Of a DNA stretch of 64,000 nucleotides, positions 8,385-18,444 are shown piece after piece. The notes under the pieces were generated by a model, which was not told the origin of the DNA, made no database searches, and saw only the letters and a program-made list of their open reading frames with translations. Source of the DNA: Maribacter sp. PR1. Its GTDB lineage: Bacteria > Bacteroidota > Bacteroidia > Flavobacteriales > Flavobacteriaceae. Every line of letters starts with the position of its first letter. The first letter of the stretch is position 1. The DNA lies in the NCBI RefSeq assembly GCF_028464145.1, contig NZ_JAQPCG010000002.1, positions 579,574 to 643,573 on the forward strand. The letters are read 5' to 3'. A program made the position numbers and the translations under genes.

Positions 8385-11300
8385 TTAAGGTATTAGTTTG
8401 TACAATTGCGCTTTTTCATCATTGAAAGTTGCCAGTAAATATGGCCGGTCCTTAAAACGTAGAATATTGAGGTGCCGGAGGGATTTAAACATAAAATTTA
8501 AACCTATATCGTTACCCATTTGGATTTCATCAGGTGACTTTATCAGGGCCCCAGAAAAGGAATCAAATCTACCGTGATAAGGTTTCACACCAAAATAATT
8601 TCCGCCGGCCAGTACTTCTTCCCTTCCGTCTCCATTAAAATCGAATCTGAGAAAATCCATAATTGGAGCCAATTGCAATTCAAAAGGAAAAGGAACGAAT
8701 TCAAAACGGCCATTTTCATTTTTGAGATAACCGGATTTAAGCTCTCCTACTGTGAGCAACCTTGACTTTTCAAGTAGCTCATTGCCCAATACCTCCTCAA
8801 TGGGTTTACCTGCAAAGGAGGTATAGGTATTAAATTTTTTACGTAAAAACACCAATTGGCTGGATAATTCATTGAGTCCGTCTAAAGGGTAATATCCATC
8901 TTGGTTATAGTTACAGACGATGGTTTCGGTGTTACCGTTGTCATCAAAGTCATTATAATACATTTTTAACGGATGCTTTTTAGAAGCTGTGAATTTCGAA
9001 TTTGCACCCCAATTTCCCAATAAATAATCAAGGTCACCATCCTGATCAATATCAAAGCTCTCTATACTTTGCCATAGGCCTGTTAAATTCTCGTCCAACA
9101 GTCCTTCCTCCAATACAAGATTACCGTTGTCATTTTTGAAGAATTTTGGGCTCATCCATTCCCCGACAATGATTAAATCTGTTTTACCATCATTATTGAA
9201 GTCTTCGGCAATTGCATCCGTGACCATACCTAAAGCTTCGAAAGATTTGGTATTTTTCACGGAGTACTTACCATTATCGTTTAAAAGAAGATACGATTTA
9301 GGGAGCTTGCCAAAATCACCCGAAACAGATTGACTCCCAATAAAAAGGTCCAAATCCCCATCCGAATCAATGTCAATAGGGACTATGACCGAAGTGTTTT
9401 CGTACAATTCCGGAAAATCCAAACGAATTGCTTCGCCCTCTTTTATATGGAAATTGTAATAACTATTCTTCAGTGCTTTGGCCTGTCCGAAAAAGTCTGC
9501 CCCTCCCGTACCTACCAATAATTTAGGAGAACTATTGCTGTCTGGCTTAAAAATAATGGATACCACGTCCTCCTTAACAGAATCTTTTTGAATGCTGGGG
9601 TAAGTAGAACGGACGAAATTTGTGTCTTTTTGAATATAGATTTGTGCAGGAACAAATTTGGAACCGCCAAAGTATATGTCATCCTTACCGTCATTATTGA
9701 TATCACCTATACTAGTAGCAGGACCACGGTCCGACGCTTTGTAGGGGATAAGTTTTTGTCGATTAAAATCGGTATAAGCATCTTCCTTGTGTTCAAAATC
9801 TAAACCAAGACCATCTTCAACGAGGGTAAATAATGGTTTGACTTCTGTTTTCCTTGATCTTGAGTTTGGAAAAGTACTTTCTGGCGAAATTTCTAAGGTT
9901 TGATTTACCGCCACGTTTTTCAATACTTGATGGGATCGATCTGGCCAAATTATTTCCAGTGAATCTATATTAGTCAATTGGCTATACCCAAAGTGTACTA
10001 TAGGTTGGGAAGAGGACTGGAACCCACGAACCGTGTATAATTCCCTAAACTGTATTTTTCCCTTAGAATAAGACGTGACTTTTGTTCCAATACCTAAGGT
10101 GTTTCCTTTCTTATAGTTCAGTTTCACCTTTAAATAATTAGAGGTCATATTGGTTAGGTTTTCATAGAAGGTAACCTGGCTATTAAGGTTATTGGTAATA
10201 ATATCCAAGTCTCCATCATTGTCTAAATCACCATAGGCAGTAGCTCCTGAAACCAGCGTATCTTGAGGAATCCATTCCTTGGATTGGTCAACGAAAGTTG
10301 GCCCGGAACCTCCTTGAAAAATTTTATTACCAACATGGCCAGAGGGCATTAATTCCAAGGCTTTTTTGTCTATTAAATTTGTATTGTTGATTTTTTTTTC
10401 AACATTTTCATTCGATAGAAAGTTTATATAATCCAGGTCATTAGGACGTTTTGGAATACCGTTACTAATAAAAATGTCCTGCTCCCCATCTTGATTATAG
10501 TCACCAAAAAGTGCGCTCCAACTCCAATCCGTGGCAGCCACACCACTTGCCAGTGCAGTTTCCTGGAACGTGCCGTTAGATTGATTTAAATAGAGCATGT
10601 TGCGGGTAAATTGGTAATGATATCCGTAATCGTTAATGCGAAGTTTTTGGACTTGAATATTATCATCGCCTTCGGACGATTTAATTACTTTTTCATCCTC
10701 AGGAAGCATATCCAAGGATATTAAATCAGGGCGACCGTCATGGTTCAAGTCTGCCACGTCGCTACCCATTGAAAATCTCGAAGTATGACCAAAATAATTC
10801 CTTAGACTTTCCGTAAAAGTACCATCGCCATTGTTGATGTAATAGTAATCATCTTCATGAAAATCGTTACCTATGTAAAGGTCTGGATAACCGTCCAAGT
10901 TGAAATCCGAAACAGCTACTCCAAGTCCATAACCATTTATTCCCCCAAAAATACCTGCCTCCTCACTCACATCGACAAATTTTCCATTATCGTTTCTAAG
11001 CAGTTTATCTCCTGTTTCGTAACTGCGTTCGTACCTGAGTTTAACGTTTCCAAAAGTATCTTGTGAATGTACGGCATGATTTAAAAGATAGATATCCAAA
11101 TCGCCATCTAAGTCATAGTCTAAAAATGCGGCATTGGAACTATAGGATTCATAATCTAATCCATATTCGGCCGATTGCTCCTTAAATGTTTCATCCCCTT
11201 GATTAATAAATAACTCATTATGTCCATTGAAACCGTTTAACCCTACAACGGCACAAACGTAAATATCCAAAAGACCGTCCCCATTTACATCGCCCATTAC

Positions 11301-11642
11301 AGCCCCTGTATTCCAAGAGCTTTTTCCGGAAACGCCGGCTTTTTCAGTAATATCCTGGAACTTTAAATTACCTTGGTTTATATAAAGTTTATTTTCGGTC
11401 TGGTTGGCAGATAAATAGATATCCGGCAAATTGTCATTGTTGATATCACCAATGGCTACGCCACCACCATTATAAAAATAGAGATAATCCAAGATGTTGA
11501 GGTCATCTGTTTCTCGAAGGGTATTGGCAAAGTCAATACCTGTATCCTCAGCCTTGAGTTTTTTAAATACCTCACCAGAATTAGTATCGGAACAACTTAA
11601 AAGCACGATGCATATGAAAAAAACAAGATATCTAATTCTCAT
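8385..11642 (-). CDS. FG-GAP/VCBS and ASPIC/UnbV repeat lipoprotein (third of tandem trio)
   Basis: The start is ATG 11642 (MRIRYL), overlapping the upstream paralog's stop by 11 bp; the product is about 1085 residues. A lipoprotein signal ends VLLSC. Calcium-binding FG-GAP/VCBS blades follow, with many DxNxDGxxD loops (DINNDNLPDIYL, DVNGDGLLDIYV, DLDNDGDLDII). An ASPIC/UnbV-type segment lies about midway (GIGTKVTSYSKG ... HFGYSQ ... IIWPD), then a second FG-GAP set. Such proteins are predicted surface beta-propellers that may bind glycans. The architecture matches the next two genes closely, so the trio arose by tandem duplication. Role inferred from linkage to susCD. Confidence 0.85.
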   Translation of the reverse strand: MRIRYLVFFICIVLLSCSDTNSGEVFKKLKAEDTGIDFANTLRETDDLNILDYLYFYNGGGVAIGDINNDNLPDIYLSANQTENKLYINQGNLKFQDITEKAGVSGKSSWNTGAVMGDVNGDGLLDIYVCAVVGLNGFNGHNELFINQGDETFKEQSAEYGLDYESYSSNAAFLDYDLDGDLDIYLLNHAVHSQDTFGNVKLRYERSYETGDKLLRNDNGKFVDVSEEAGIFGGINGYGLGVAVSDFNLDGYPDLYIGNDFHEDDYYYINNGDGTFTESLRNYFGHTSRFSMGSDVADLNHDGRPDLISLDMLPEDEKVIKSSEGDDNIQVQKLRINDYGYHYQFTRNMLYLNQSNGTFQETALASGVAATDWSWSALFGDYNQDGEQDIFISNGIPKRPNDLDYINFLSNENVEKKINNTNLIDKKALELMPSGHVGNKIFQGGSGPTFVDQSKEWIPQDTLVSGATAYGDLDNDGDLDIITNNLNSQVTFYENLTNMTSNYLKVKLNYKKGNTLGIGTKVTSYSKGKIQFRELYTVRGFQSSSQPIVHFGYSQLTNIDSLEIIWPDRSHQVLKNVAVNQTLEISPESTFPNSRSRKTEVKPLFTLVEDGLGLDFEHKEDAYTDFNRQKLIPYKASDRGPATSIGDINNDGKDDIYFGGSKFVPAQIYIQKDTNFVRSTYPSIQKDSVKEDVVSIIFKPDSNSSPKLLVGTGGADFFGQAKALKNSYYNFHIKEGEAIRLDFPELYENTSVIVPIDIDSDGDLDLFIGSQSVSGDFGKLPKSYLLLNDNGKYSVKNTKSFEALGMVTDAIAEDFNNDGKTDLIIVGEWMSPKFFKNDNGNLVLEEGLLDENLTGLWQSIESFDIDQDGDLDYLLGNWGANSKFTASKKHPLKMYYNDFDDNGNTETIVCNYNQDGYYPLDGLNELSSQLVFLRKKFNTYTSFAGKPIEEVLGNELLEKSRLLTVGELKSGYLKNENGRFEFVPFPFELQLAPIMDFLRFDFNGDGREEVLAGGNYFGVKPYHGRFDSFSGALIKSPDEIQMGNDIGLNFMFKSLRHLNILRFKDRPYLLATFNDEKAQLYKLIP

Positions 11643-14600
11643 AAAGGCTATAGATTTTTGGAGTAGCATCGTTTATAGCCGCTACAATAAATTCTTTTCC
11701 CGATTTATCCTTTAGTATTTTTAGGTGTTTGACCTCTTCCCTTATGAAAAAACCACTTTCGTTATAGTTCTGCCAATCGAATCCCAGTTTTCCATCCCCT
11801 AAAAGAACGTTTCCGTAATTGGCGTCCAGTCTAGAAAACTGTGGCTTGAACTCAAAATTATTGCCTGCCATAATCAAATCTAAGTTCCCATCAGCGTTTA
11901 CATCCGTACACTCTATACCACAAATACAGGAAAATTGAACCTGTGGTGGTAATACCTTGAAGGAAAATTTTCCTTCCCCTTCGTTGATGGCAATCATTGA
12001 CTCTGAAGTTGCCGCTTCCTTAACAATTGAATTCGCTATCACTTCCTTTGAAAAGAGTTGGTCTACCCTGCGTTTGGCATAGTCGGAAGCTTTAATATTC
12101 TCTTTTTTTAGGGCCAAAATCTGGGTGGTCAGTTCCTTTTTTTGATGAAGGGGATAGTCACCTCCATTATAGCGTTGCGTTACGATTTGCTCAATGGTTC
12201 CGTCATTGTCAAAATCATTGACCCACATTTTCATTGGTTTTCCCGGTGCAGGTTTATAATGCAGATTATTGCCGGCATTACCCAGAATTAAATCAAGATC
12301 TCCGTCGTTATCCAAATCTTTAGCATTAACTGCTCCCCACCATCCACTTAAACTATCCAAGTTACTTTCCAATTTACTGAGCCTACGACCAGAATTTTTA
12401 AAAATTTGTGGGGTTCCCCAATCCGAAACGGTTATTAGGTCCTTCTTATCATCTTCATCGATGTCTACCCAAATTGCATCGGTAATCATACCCGCATTCT
12501 TTAGGTCGTATGCAGATTTTTCGGTTACATCAGAGAATGTATTGTCTCCATTATTTAGAAGTAATAAATGGTTTGGTTCTACTCCATAGGTACCCACAAC
12601 ACTGCGGGATCCAATAAAAATATCGGTATACCCATCTCCATTAAAGTCGAAAGGAGCCACCACGGAAATGTTCTTGTTTGTACTTGGAAGCTTAGCATCT
12701 AGTTTGGAAAAATTGGCTTTGCCATCATTGATATAAATTCTTGCGCCGTACGTACTTTGCATGCCCAACTCGTTTCCTCCATTTCCTACTATTAAGTCTA
12801 GGTCACCATCATTATCGGAATCAAAAAATGAAGCAGAAACATCTTCAAATTCTGCATCTACTTCAAAATAAGAAGTATTGGGACTACCTACTTTTCCATT
12901 TCCGCTATGAAGATAAAGTGTAGCGGGTTGCCCTTTGGCACCTCCTATAAAAAGATCTTCGTTACCATCCCCGTTCACATCTCCTATGGCCATAGCAGGT
13001 CCCTCTTCGGCAAGGGATTGGTATATTAACCCTTCATTGTCAAAATCGTTATACTCGTTTTCTTTATGGGTATAAAAAGTTGGATTATTTACCTCTTGTA
13101 AAAATGGGAGACTATTCTTTGTTTTAGGTAACGTATATTTTGTTGAAGCATCGTTATAGTTTAAAGTCAAAGTTTGGTTTGCTTTAACTTTTGTTAGTTT
13201 TTGAGTTGAATCATCGGGCCAGATAATTCTTATAGAGTCTATTTCTTGTATTTTCCCCAGACCGATGGTCATTGGGTATTCTACGGAAGATTGGAATCCT
13301 CTAGATGGAATTAAGGTTTGACCTATGACTTGATTATCAAAATATAATTTGGCAACAGTTCCTATGGCGAACTTATTTTTATCAGGCCCCTCAAAATCAA
13401 GTTTAATGAAATTATGTTCTTTTTTCTTTTCGGTATTGTTTCTGTAAACAAAACTTTCCATGTTCACATTATTTACAACCAAATCCAAGTCCCCGTCATT
13501 ATCCAAATCGGCATAAGCAGCACCATTCGATTTACTAGGAACTTCAAAACCCCATTCTTCGTTTGCGTTTTTAAAGGTTATATCGCCGTTATTCTTGTAG
13601 GCGTAATTCGGTAAGGGTGTCATGGGCATTTTGTTGATAATGGAATCAATAGACTCCTTTCGTCCTGTCAATGCCATTTTTTGGATAATTTCATTCGCGA
13701 AAAAGTCCACAAAATCCAAATCGGTAAGGTCGTGGTTAATGCCATTGGTTATAAAAATATCTTTTAGCCCGTCATTATCCATATCGAACAAGAGGCCGGA
13801 CCAACTCCAATCTGTTGCCTCAATTCCGCTATAATAAGCGACTTCTGAAAAAGAACCATTACCATTATTCAACTGTAGGGTATTCTGGATATATTGCTGG
13901 TGGAAATCCTTACTCTGTTTCAATTTAAAAATATTATAACCTTCAAACTCCATGACGGATTTAACGCGTTGGTCAGGTTCCGGAAGCATATCGGTAATAA
14001 AAATGTCACTGAGCCCATCGTTGTTTATATCTGCGATGTCAATTCCCATGGCGGATAGGCTTAGATGGTTGGTCCATTTTTTTATTTCCTCACTAAATGT
14101 ACCGTCATGATTGTTGATGTATAAATAATCTCGCTCATAAAAATCGTTAGAAACATAAATATCCGGGTAAAGGTCTTGATTGATATCTGTAATCATTACA
14201 CCCAAACCAAAACCAATGAGACTTCCATAAATACCTGAATCCTCGCTAACATCTACGAATTTACCATCATCGTTTCGTAATAACATATCACCAACACCCT
14301 TGAATATGTCCGGAACTCCTTCCCAATCTTGAGCTCTAACTTCGCGTTGTTCTGCATACCCTAAACTACTAACTGGAATGTTGCTATTGTTGAGGATATA
14401 AGCATCTAGATCTCCATCTTTGTCGTAATCGAAAAAAGTGGCGTGTGTGGAAAAACCAGTTTTGGCCAAATTAAATTCAGAGGCCCGTTCCGTGAAGGTT
14501 AAATCACCATTGTTAATGAACAAATCATTATCGTGGTTGTTCCCTTCCATATTACCCGCATTACTAACATATATATCCAGAAGACCATCGTTATTAATGT

Positions 14601-14985
14601 CAGCCATGGTTACCCCTGTGGACCAAGGTTTATTTCCCTGTGTACCTGATTTTTCGGTAATATCCTCGAATTTGAAATTTCCCTTGTTCAGGTATAAACG
14701 ATTTGACACCATGTTTCCGGTCATATAGATATCCGTTAAGCCATCGTTATTGATGTCCCCCAAGGCAACTCCTCCGCCATTATAGAAGTTTCTATATTTA
14801 AAAATGTTGAAATTCTTCTGGTTTTCTATTCTATTAAAAAACTTTATGCCCGTACTATCCGGCGACATCAAAGTAAATAGTGTATTTTCCTTTTTTTCTT
14901 TTTCATTATCTACACTCGATTTATCCGTACAGGAAAAACCTAGTAGTATTATTGATATGGATATAAGAAAATAGGGCTTATTCAT
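11632..14985 (-). CDS. FG-GAP/VCBS and ASPIC/UnbV repeat lipoprotein (second of tandem trio)
   Basis: The start is taken at ATG 14985 (MNKPYF), which overlaps the stop of the upstream paralog by 8 bp (ATGAATAA); an upstream in-frame start at 15033 would lie well inside that gene. The product is about 1117 residues with a lipoprotein signal (LLGFSC). The layout is FG-GAP blades with DINNDG and DYDKDGDLD loops, a middle ASPIC/UnbV-like segment (AIGTVAKLYF ... GLGKI ... IIWPDDS), then more FG-GAP blades. It belongs to the same tightly overlapping operon as its two paralogs, so the three products are probably made together. Exact ligand unknown. Confidence 0.85.
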   Translation of the reverse strand: MNKPYFLISISIILLGFSCTDKSSVDNEKEKKENTLFTLMSPDSTGIKFFNRIENQKNFNIFKYRNFYNGGGVALGDINNDGLTDIYMTGNMVSNRLYLNKGNFKFEDITEKSGTQGNKPWSTGVTMADINNDGLLDIYVSNAGNMEGNNHDNDLFINNGDLTFTERASEFNLAKTGFSTHATFFDYDKDGDLDAYILNNSNIPVSSLGYAEQREVRAQDWEGVPDIFKGVGDMLLRNDDGKFVDVSEDSGIYGSLIGFGLGVMITDINQDLYPDIYVSNDFYERDYLYINNHDGTFSEEIKKWTNHLSLSAMGIDIADINNDGLSDIFITDMLPEPDQRVKSVMEFEGYNIFKLKQSKDFHQQYIQNTLQLNNGNGSFSEVAYYSGIEATDWSWSGLLFDMDNDGLKDIFITNGINHDLTDLDFVDFFANEIIQKMALTGRKESIDSIINKMPMTPLPNYAYKNNGDITFKNANEEWGFEVPSKSNGAAYADLDNDGDLDLVVNNVNMESFVYRNNTEKKKEHNFIKLDFEGPDKNKFAIGTVAKLYFDNQVIGQTLIPSRGFQSSVEYPMTIGLGKIQEIDSIRIIWPDDSTQKLTKVKANQTLTLNYNDASTKYTLPKTKNSLPFLQEVNNPTFYTHKENEYNDFDNEGLIYQSLAEEGPAMAIGDVNGDGNEDLFIGGAKGQPATLYLHSGNGKVGSPNTSYFEVDAEFEDVSASFFDSDNDGDLDLIVGNGGNELGMQSTYGARIYINDGKANFSKLDAKLPSTNKNISVVAPFDFNGDGYTDIFIGSRSVVGTYGVEPNHLLLLNNGDNTFSDVTEKSAYDLKNAGMITDAIWVDIDEDDKKDLITVSDWGTPQIFKNSGRRLSKLESNLDSLSGWWGAVNAKDLDNDGDLDLILGNAGNNLHYKPAPGKPMKMWVNDFDNDGTIEQIVTQRYNGGDYPLHQKKELTTQILALKKENIKASDYAKRRVDQLFSKEVIANSIVKEAATSESMIAINEGEGKFSFKVLPPQVQFSCICGIECTDVNADGNLDLIMAGNNFEFKPQFSRLDANYGNVLLGDGKLGFDWQNYNESGFFIREEVKHLKILKDKSGKEFIVAAINDATPKIYSLYEN

Positions 14986-17900
14986 TGTTATCATCATAAA
15001 TAAAGAAAATAGGCGAATTATTGTTCCGCCCAATTATGTAAGATTCAGTATTCTTAAGTTTTATCTTTTGTATTTCTCTTGCCGCACCATCGATTTCCAA
15101 CATTTTGTACCTACTCGTATAAGGTTGTTGATTGTCCTTGGAATGATACAAAATTAAGCCATGCAATGCGTCTAACCTCCCCAATTGAGTGCTAATTTCA
15201 TATGTATTGCCAACAATTAACAGATCTTTAAAGCCATCCTTGTCAAAATCATCAATGGCTATATCGTGTATGGATGATGCCTGCGCTATTATGGGCAAAG
15301 GTTGTTTTAAAAATTTACCACCACCTTGGTTTATGAACAAACAGCTTCTTAGTTCATACACATATTTTTTATTGGATTTATTTAAGGAAGCATTTCCAAA
15401 TATATCCTCAATACTAGCTTTAGCAAACGAGTCATAGGATAAATATTTCTTATTCAAGAAAGGCATCTGTTTTACTAGTTCGTCCTTAGAGGCAAAAGGT
15501 GTTTCCGTGCCTCCGTGGTAATAAGTAATTAAAGGGTCATTTTGTCCATTGGAGTCAAAATCGTAATTATACAAAGTTATTGGCTTTGTCCTAGATGCTT
15601 TGAATTTCGTATTTGCCCCCCAGTTACCGGCGATGAAATCTTGGTCACCGTCATTGTCGACATCCATCGAAACTACTGTGTTCCACCATCCATGAGTAGT
15701 GCTGAGGTCATTAGATTTTAGTAGGGTTAGCTTTTTTCCATCGTTTATAAAAATTGAAATCGGCATCCAGTGGCCAGCTACGAGTAAATCATCGATACCA
15801 TCATCATTAAGGTCTGTCCAAACCAAGTCCTTAACGTTGCCCAAGTTTTTAAGTTCTGGGACAATTAGTTCTGTTGCATCAGAAAAATTTCCCTTTCCAT
15901 CATTTATGAAAAAATATTGTTGTGGTACTTCTCCGAATTGGGTTGGAACCAAATCCGAGGCAATTATAACATCAACATCTCCATCATTGTCGTAATCGTT
16001 AGTGGATATTTTAGAAGCATTAGTACTGATATTGGAAAAAGCTAAGGTTTCTTCCATAAAATCACCTTCTATATTCAGGTATAATCGTGGCCTTAATGGT
16101 TCACCATTAAGATATTCGTTTCCGCCACTTGCCACTAACAAATCTAAATAGTCGTCACCGTTAGCATCAAAAAATATACTGGTAACGTCTTCGTTGTTAA
16201 CTTTTGATTCAAATGGATTGGTTTGACTTTCTCTGAAATTCCCTTCTACATTTTGAAGATAAATTTTTGAGGATTGGGTTTTAGCTCCCCCTATAAAAAA
16301 GTCATCCAGGCCATCCCTGTTTATATCCGCAACGGAAATGGTAGGGCCCTCGTTCGACCTAACAAAAGGAACTAATGGTTCCCTGTTAAAATCCAAAGTT
16401 TGTTTTTCTTCATGAACAAAGTCAACGGACAAATCTTTTGCAATTATATATTGATTGCTCCCGTTTGACGGTGTAAACTTTGAATCATTTATGTTTTTTT
16501 CAAAAACTACTAACCTTTCTTGGTTAGGTTTTATATCTGTGATTTTTTTTATCGTCTTGTCTGGCCAGACAATTTTCAATGAATCAATTATAGAATCGTT
16601 TCCAACTCCAAAGTGAAGTATGTTTCCACCTGAGGATAAATAATTATTCGAAGGATAGTGTTCCTGGTATTGTTCTTTTCCTAAGGAATACACAAATACT
16701 TTGGAGCCTATTCCATTAATATTCTTTGGAGGTCCTTTTAGTTTTATTTTAATGAAGTTATTTTCCTTCTGATTGTTTTGCAAAATGGAAACAGGCTCAT
16801 CTAGATTGTTTACGACGATATCTAAATCACCGTCGTTGTCCAAATCGGCATATGCACATCCATTACTGAATGTTGCTTCATCTTTAAACCAAGTTGTGGT
16901 GTAATTTGAAAATGTTAAATCACCATTATTTTTAAAAAAATAATTGGATACTTTTTTTTCGGGAATCTCGTCGATTAAGGGCATGTCCGTATTCCTCATT
17001 CCAGCATCTATCCTTTTTTGAATATCCTCATTTGCAATGAAATTCATATAGTCCATATCATTGGTGGCACCCTTGATACCATTTGTGATAAAGACATCTT
17101 TGTATCCGTCGTTGTCAAAATCGGCCAATAAAGGTCCCCAAGACCATTCTGTTGCAGATAATCCACTTAAAAAACCTATTTCAGAGAAATTTGAGCCTTT
17201 GTTGTTTAGGTGCAAGGTGTTTTGCATGTATTGCGGTGCAAAACCATTCTTTAAATATTGTTGGTAGATAGGATAGCCATATTCCAGCCCAGAGGTCTTG
17301 TAGGTATGCAGGTTTTCCGGTAGCATATCCAATGAAATAATATCGGAATACCCATCATTGTTTATGTCCGAAATAGCATTGCCCATGGAAAAGTGTGAGG
17401 TATGGCCCAATTTTTTGTCATCAAGAGAAATAATCTCTTTAAAAGTTCCGTCTTGCTGATTTAGATAGAGATAGTCATTTTCAAAAAAATCATTTCCAAT
17501 ATATATGTCCGGGTAACCGTCCCGATCAATATCTGAAATAGAAATCCCTAACCCATAGCCACTTTTTCCTTGAAAAATACCTGCTTTTTCACTGATATCT
17601 ATAAATTTCTCATTGACATTTTCGTAGAGTCTATCCCCGGAAAGGGTGTCTCTTTTTGACCTGTTATTGCCTCTGCCATAGTTTAGGTTTGGGTGAACGG
17701 AATGGTTCAAAAGGTACATGTCTAAATCGCCATCGAGGTCGTAATCAAAAAAGACGGCTTTTGTTGAGAGTCCTGAAAAATCCAATCCATAATCTTCCGC
17801 TTCATCTTTAAAGGATGGGTTACCTAATTCATCCAGGCCCTGATTCACCAATAATTTGTTTTTTCCTTGTAATGCTCTATATCCGGAGGCTTGACAGATA

Positions 17901-18280
17901 TACAAATCTAACAAACCATCATTGTTTATATCAACTTGCGTTACCCCAGTGGTCCAATTGCCTAGTTTTTTTGTATTCCAATCCATTGATAACCGTTTAA
18001 ACGTCATGTTTCCTTGGTTTAAATATAAATTGGGAGCTACTTGATTCCCTGCTAGGAACAAGTCAATAAGGTTATCATTATTGAAATCTGCGGTAATTAC
18101 TCCGGCCCCGTTATAGTAGTACAAGTAATTAAGGATATTTAATTCAGGAGTACTTGTTATGGTATTGGTAAATGTGACACCTGTACTATTAGAGGGTAAT
18201 TGTATAAATAGTTTGTCCTCAGTATCGCTACATCCCAAGGAAAGTAGGAGAAAACCAAAATATACTAAATGTTTTCGCAT
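14978..18280 (-). CDS. FG-GAP/VCBS and ASPIC/UnbV repeat lipoprotein (first of tandem trio)
   Basis: The start is ATG 18280 (MRKHLVYF); an in-frame TTG three codons earlier is less likely. The product is about 1100 residues with lipoprotein signal LLSLGC. It has FG-GAP/VCBS calcium loops (DFNNDNLIDLFL, DYDLDGDLDMYL, DIDRDGYPDIYI), a middle ASPIC/UnbV-like segment (GIGSKVFVYSLG ... HFGVG ... IVWPDKT) and a second FG-GAP half. It lies 164 bp downstream of susD, but a strong terminator separates the two, so it may have its own promoter or depend on read-through. In the position where SusE/SusF glycan-binding lipoproteins often sit, a surface substrate-capture role is plausible but not shown. Confidence 0.85.
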   Translation of the reverse strand: MRKHLVYFGFLLLSLGCSDTEDKLFIQLPSNSTGVTFTNTITSTPELNILNYLYYYNGAGVITADFNNDNLIDLFLAGNQVAPNLYLNQGNMTFKRLSMDWNTKKLGNWTTGVTQVDINNDGLLDLYICQASGYRALQGKNKLLVNQGLDELGNPSFKDEAEDYGLDFSGLSTKAVFFDYDLDGDLDMYLLNHSVHPNLNYGRGNNRSKRDTLSGDRLYENVNEKFIDISEKAGIFQGKSGYGLGISISDIDRDGYPDIYIGNDFFENDYLYLNQQDGTFKEIISLDDKKLGHTSHFSMGNAISDINNDGYSDIISLDMLPENLHTYKTSGLEYGYPIYQQYLKNGFAPQYMQNTLHLNNKGSNFSEIGFLSGLSATEWSWGPLLADFDNDGYKDVFITNGIKGATNDMDYMNFIANEDIQKRIDAGMRNTDMPLIDEIPEKKVSNYFFKNNGDLTFSNYTTTWFKDEATFSNGCAYADLDNDGDLDIVVNNLDEPVSILQNNQKENNFIKIKLKGPPKNINGIGSKVFVYSLGKEQYQEHYPSNNYLSSGGNILHFGVGNDSIIDSLKIVWPDKTIKKITDIKPNQERLVVFEKNINDSKFTPSNGSNQYIIAKDLSVDFVHEEKQTLDFNREPLVPFVRSNEGPTISVADINRDGLDDFFIGGAKTQSSKIYLQNVEGNFRESQTNPFESKVNNEDVTSIFFDANGDDYLDLLVASGGNEYLNGEPLRPRLYLNIEGDFMEETLAFSNISTNASKISTNDYDNDGDVDVIIASDLVPTQFGEVPQQYFFINDGKGNFSDATELIVPELKNLGNVKDLVWTDLNDDGIDDLLVAGHWMPISIFINDGKKLTLLKSNDLSTTHGWWNTVVSMDVDNDGDQDFIAGNWGANTKFKASRTKPITLYNYDFDSNGQNDPLITYYHGGTETPFASKDELVKQMPFLNKKYLSYDSFAKASIEDIFGNASLNKSNKKYVYELRSCLFINQGGGKFLKQPLPIIAQASSIHDIAIDDFDKDGFKDLLIVGNTYEISTQLGRLDALHGLILYHSKDNQQPYTSRYKMLEIDGAAREIQKIKLKNTESYIIGRNNNSPIFFIYDDNNE

Positions 18281-18387
18281 ACGAACCAAACAATCGAAAA
18301 TGGGGTTAAAGAAACGGAATTTATTGGCTTTGGCACGAATTTTTAACCTTGTGCTAACTGTTTTAAACTTTTATTAAGTTTTTAATC

Positions 18388-18422
18388 TAAAAAAAAGAAT
18401 CCCTTAATAGTAAGGGATTCTT
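18388..18422 (-). terminator. Strong intrinsic terminator after susD
   Basis: A perfect 12-bp stem (18395-18406 with 18411-18422, AAGAATCCCTTA) with a 4-nt loop is followed on the minus strand by a run of seven T. It starts 22 bp after the susD stop, inside the susD to FG-GAP gap, and so separates expression of susCD from the three FG-GAP genes. Confidence 0.85.
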
Positions 18423-18444
18423 ATATACTCAATAAATAGAACTA

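Noticed and set aside
14985..15033. Upstream extension of the second FG-GAP gene
   Set aside because: It lies inside the preceding gene. The ATG at 14985 gives a normal lipoprotein signal and an 8-bp overlap.
8385..18280. Many short direct repeats that look like an array
   Set aside because: They encode the repeated DxNxDGxxD loops of FG-GAP blades. Spacing is irregular and in frame, so this is no CRISPR.
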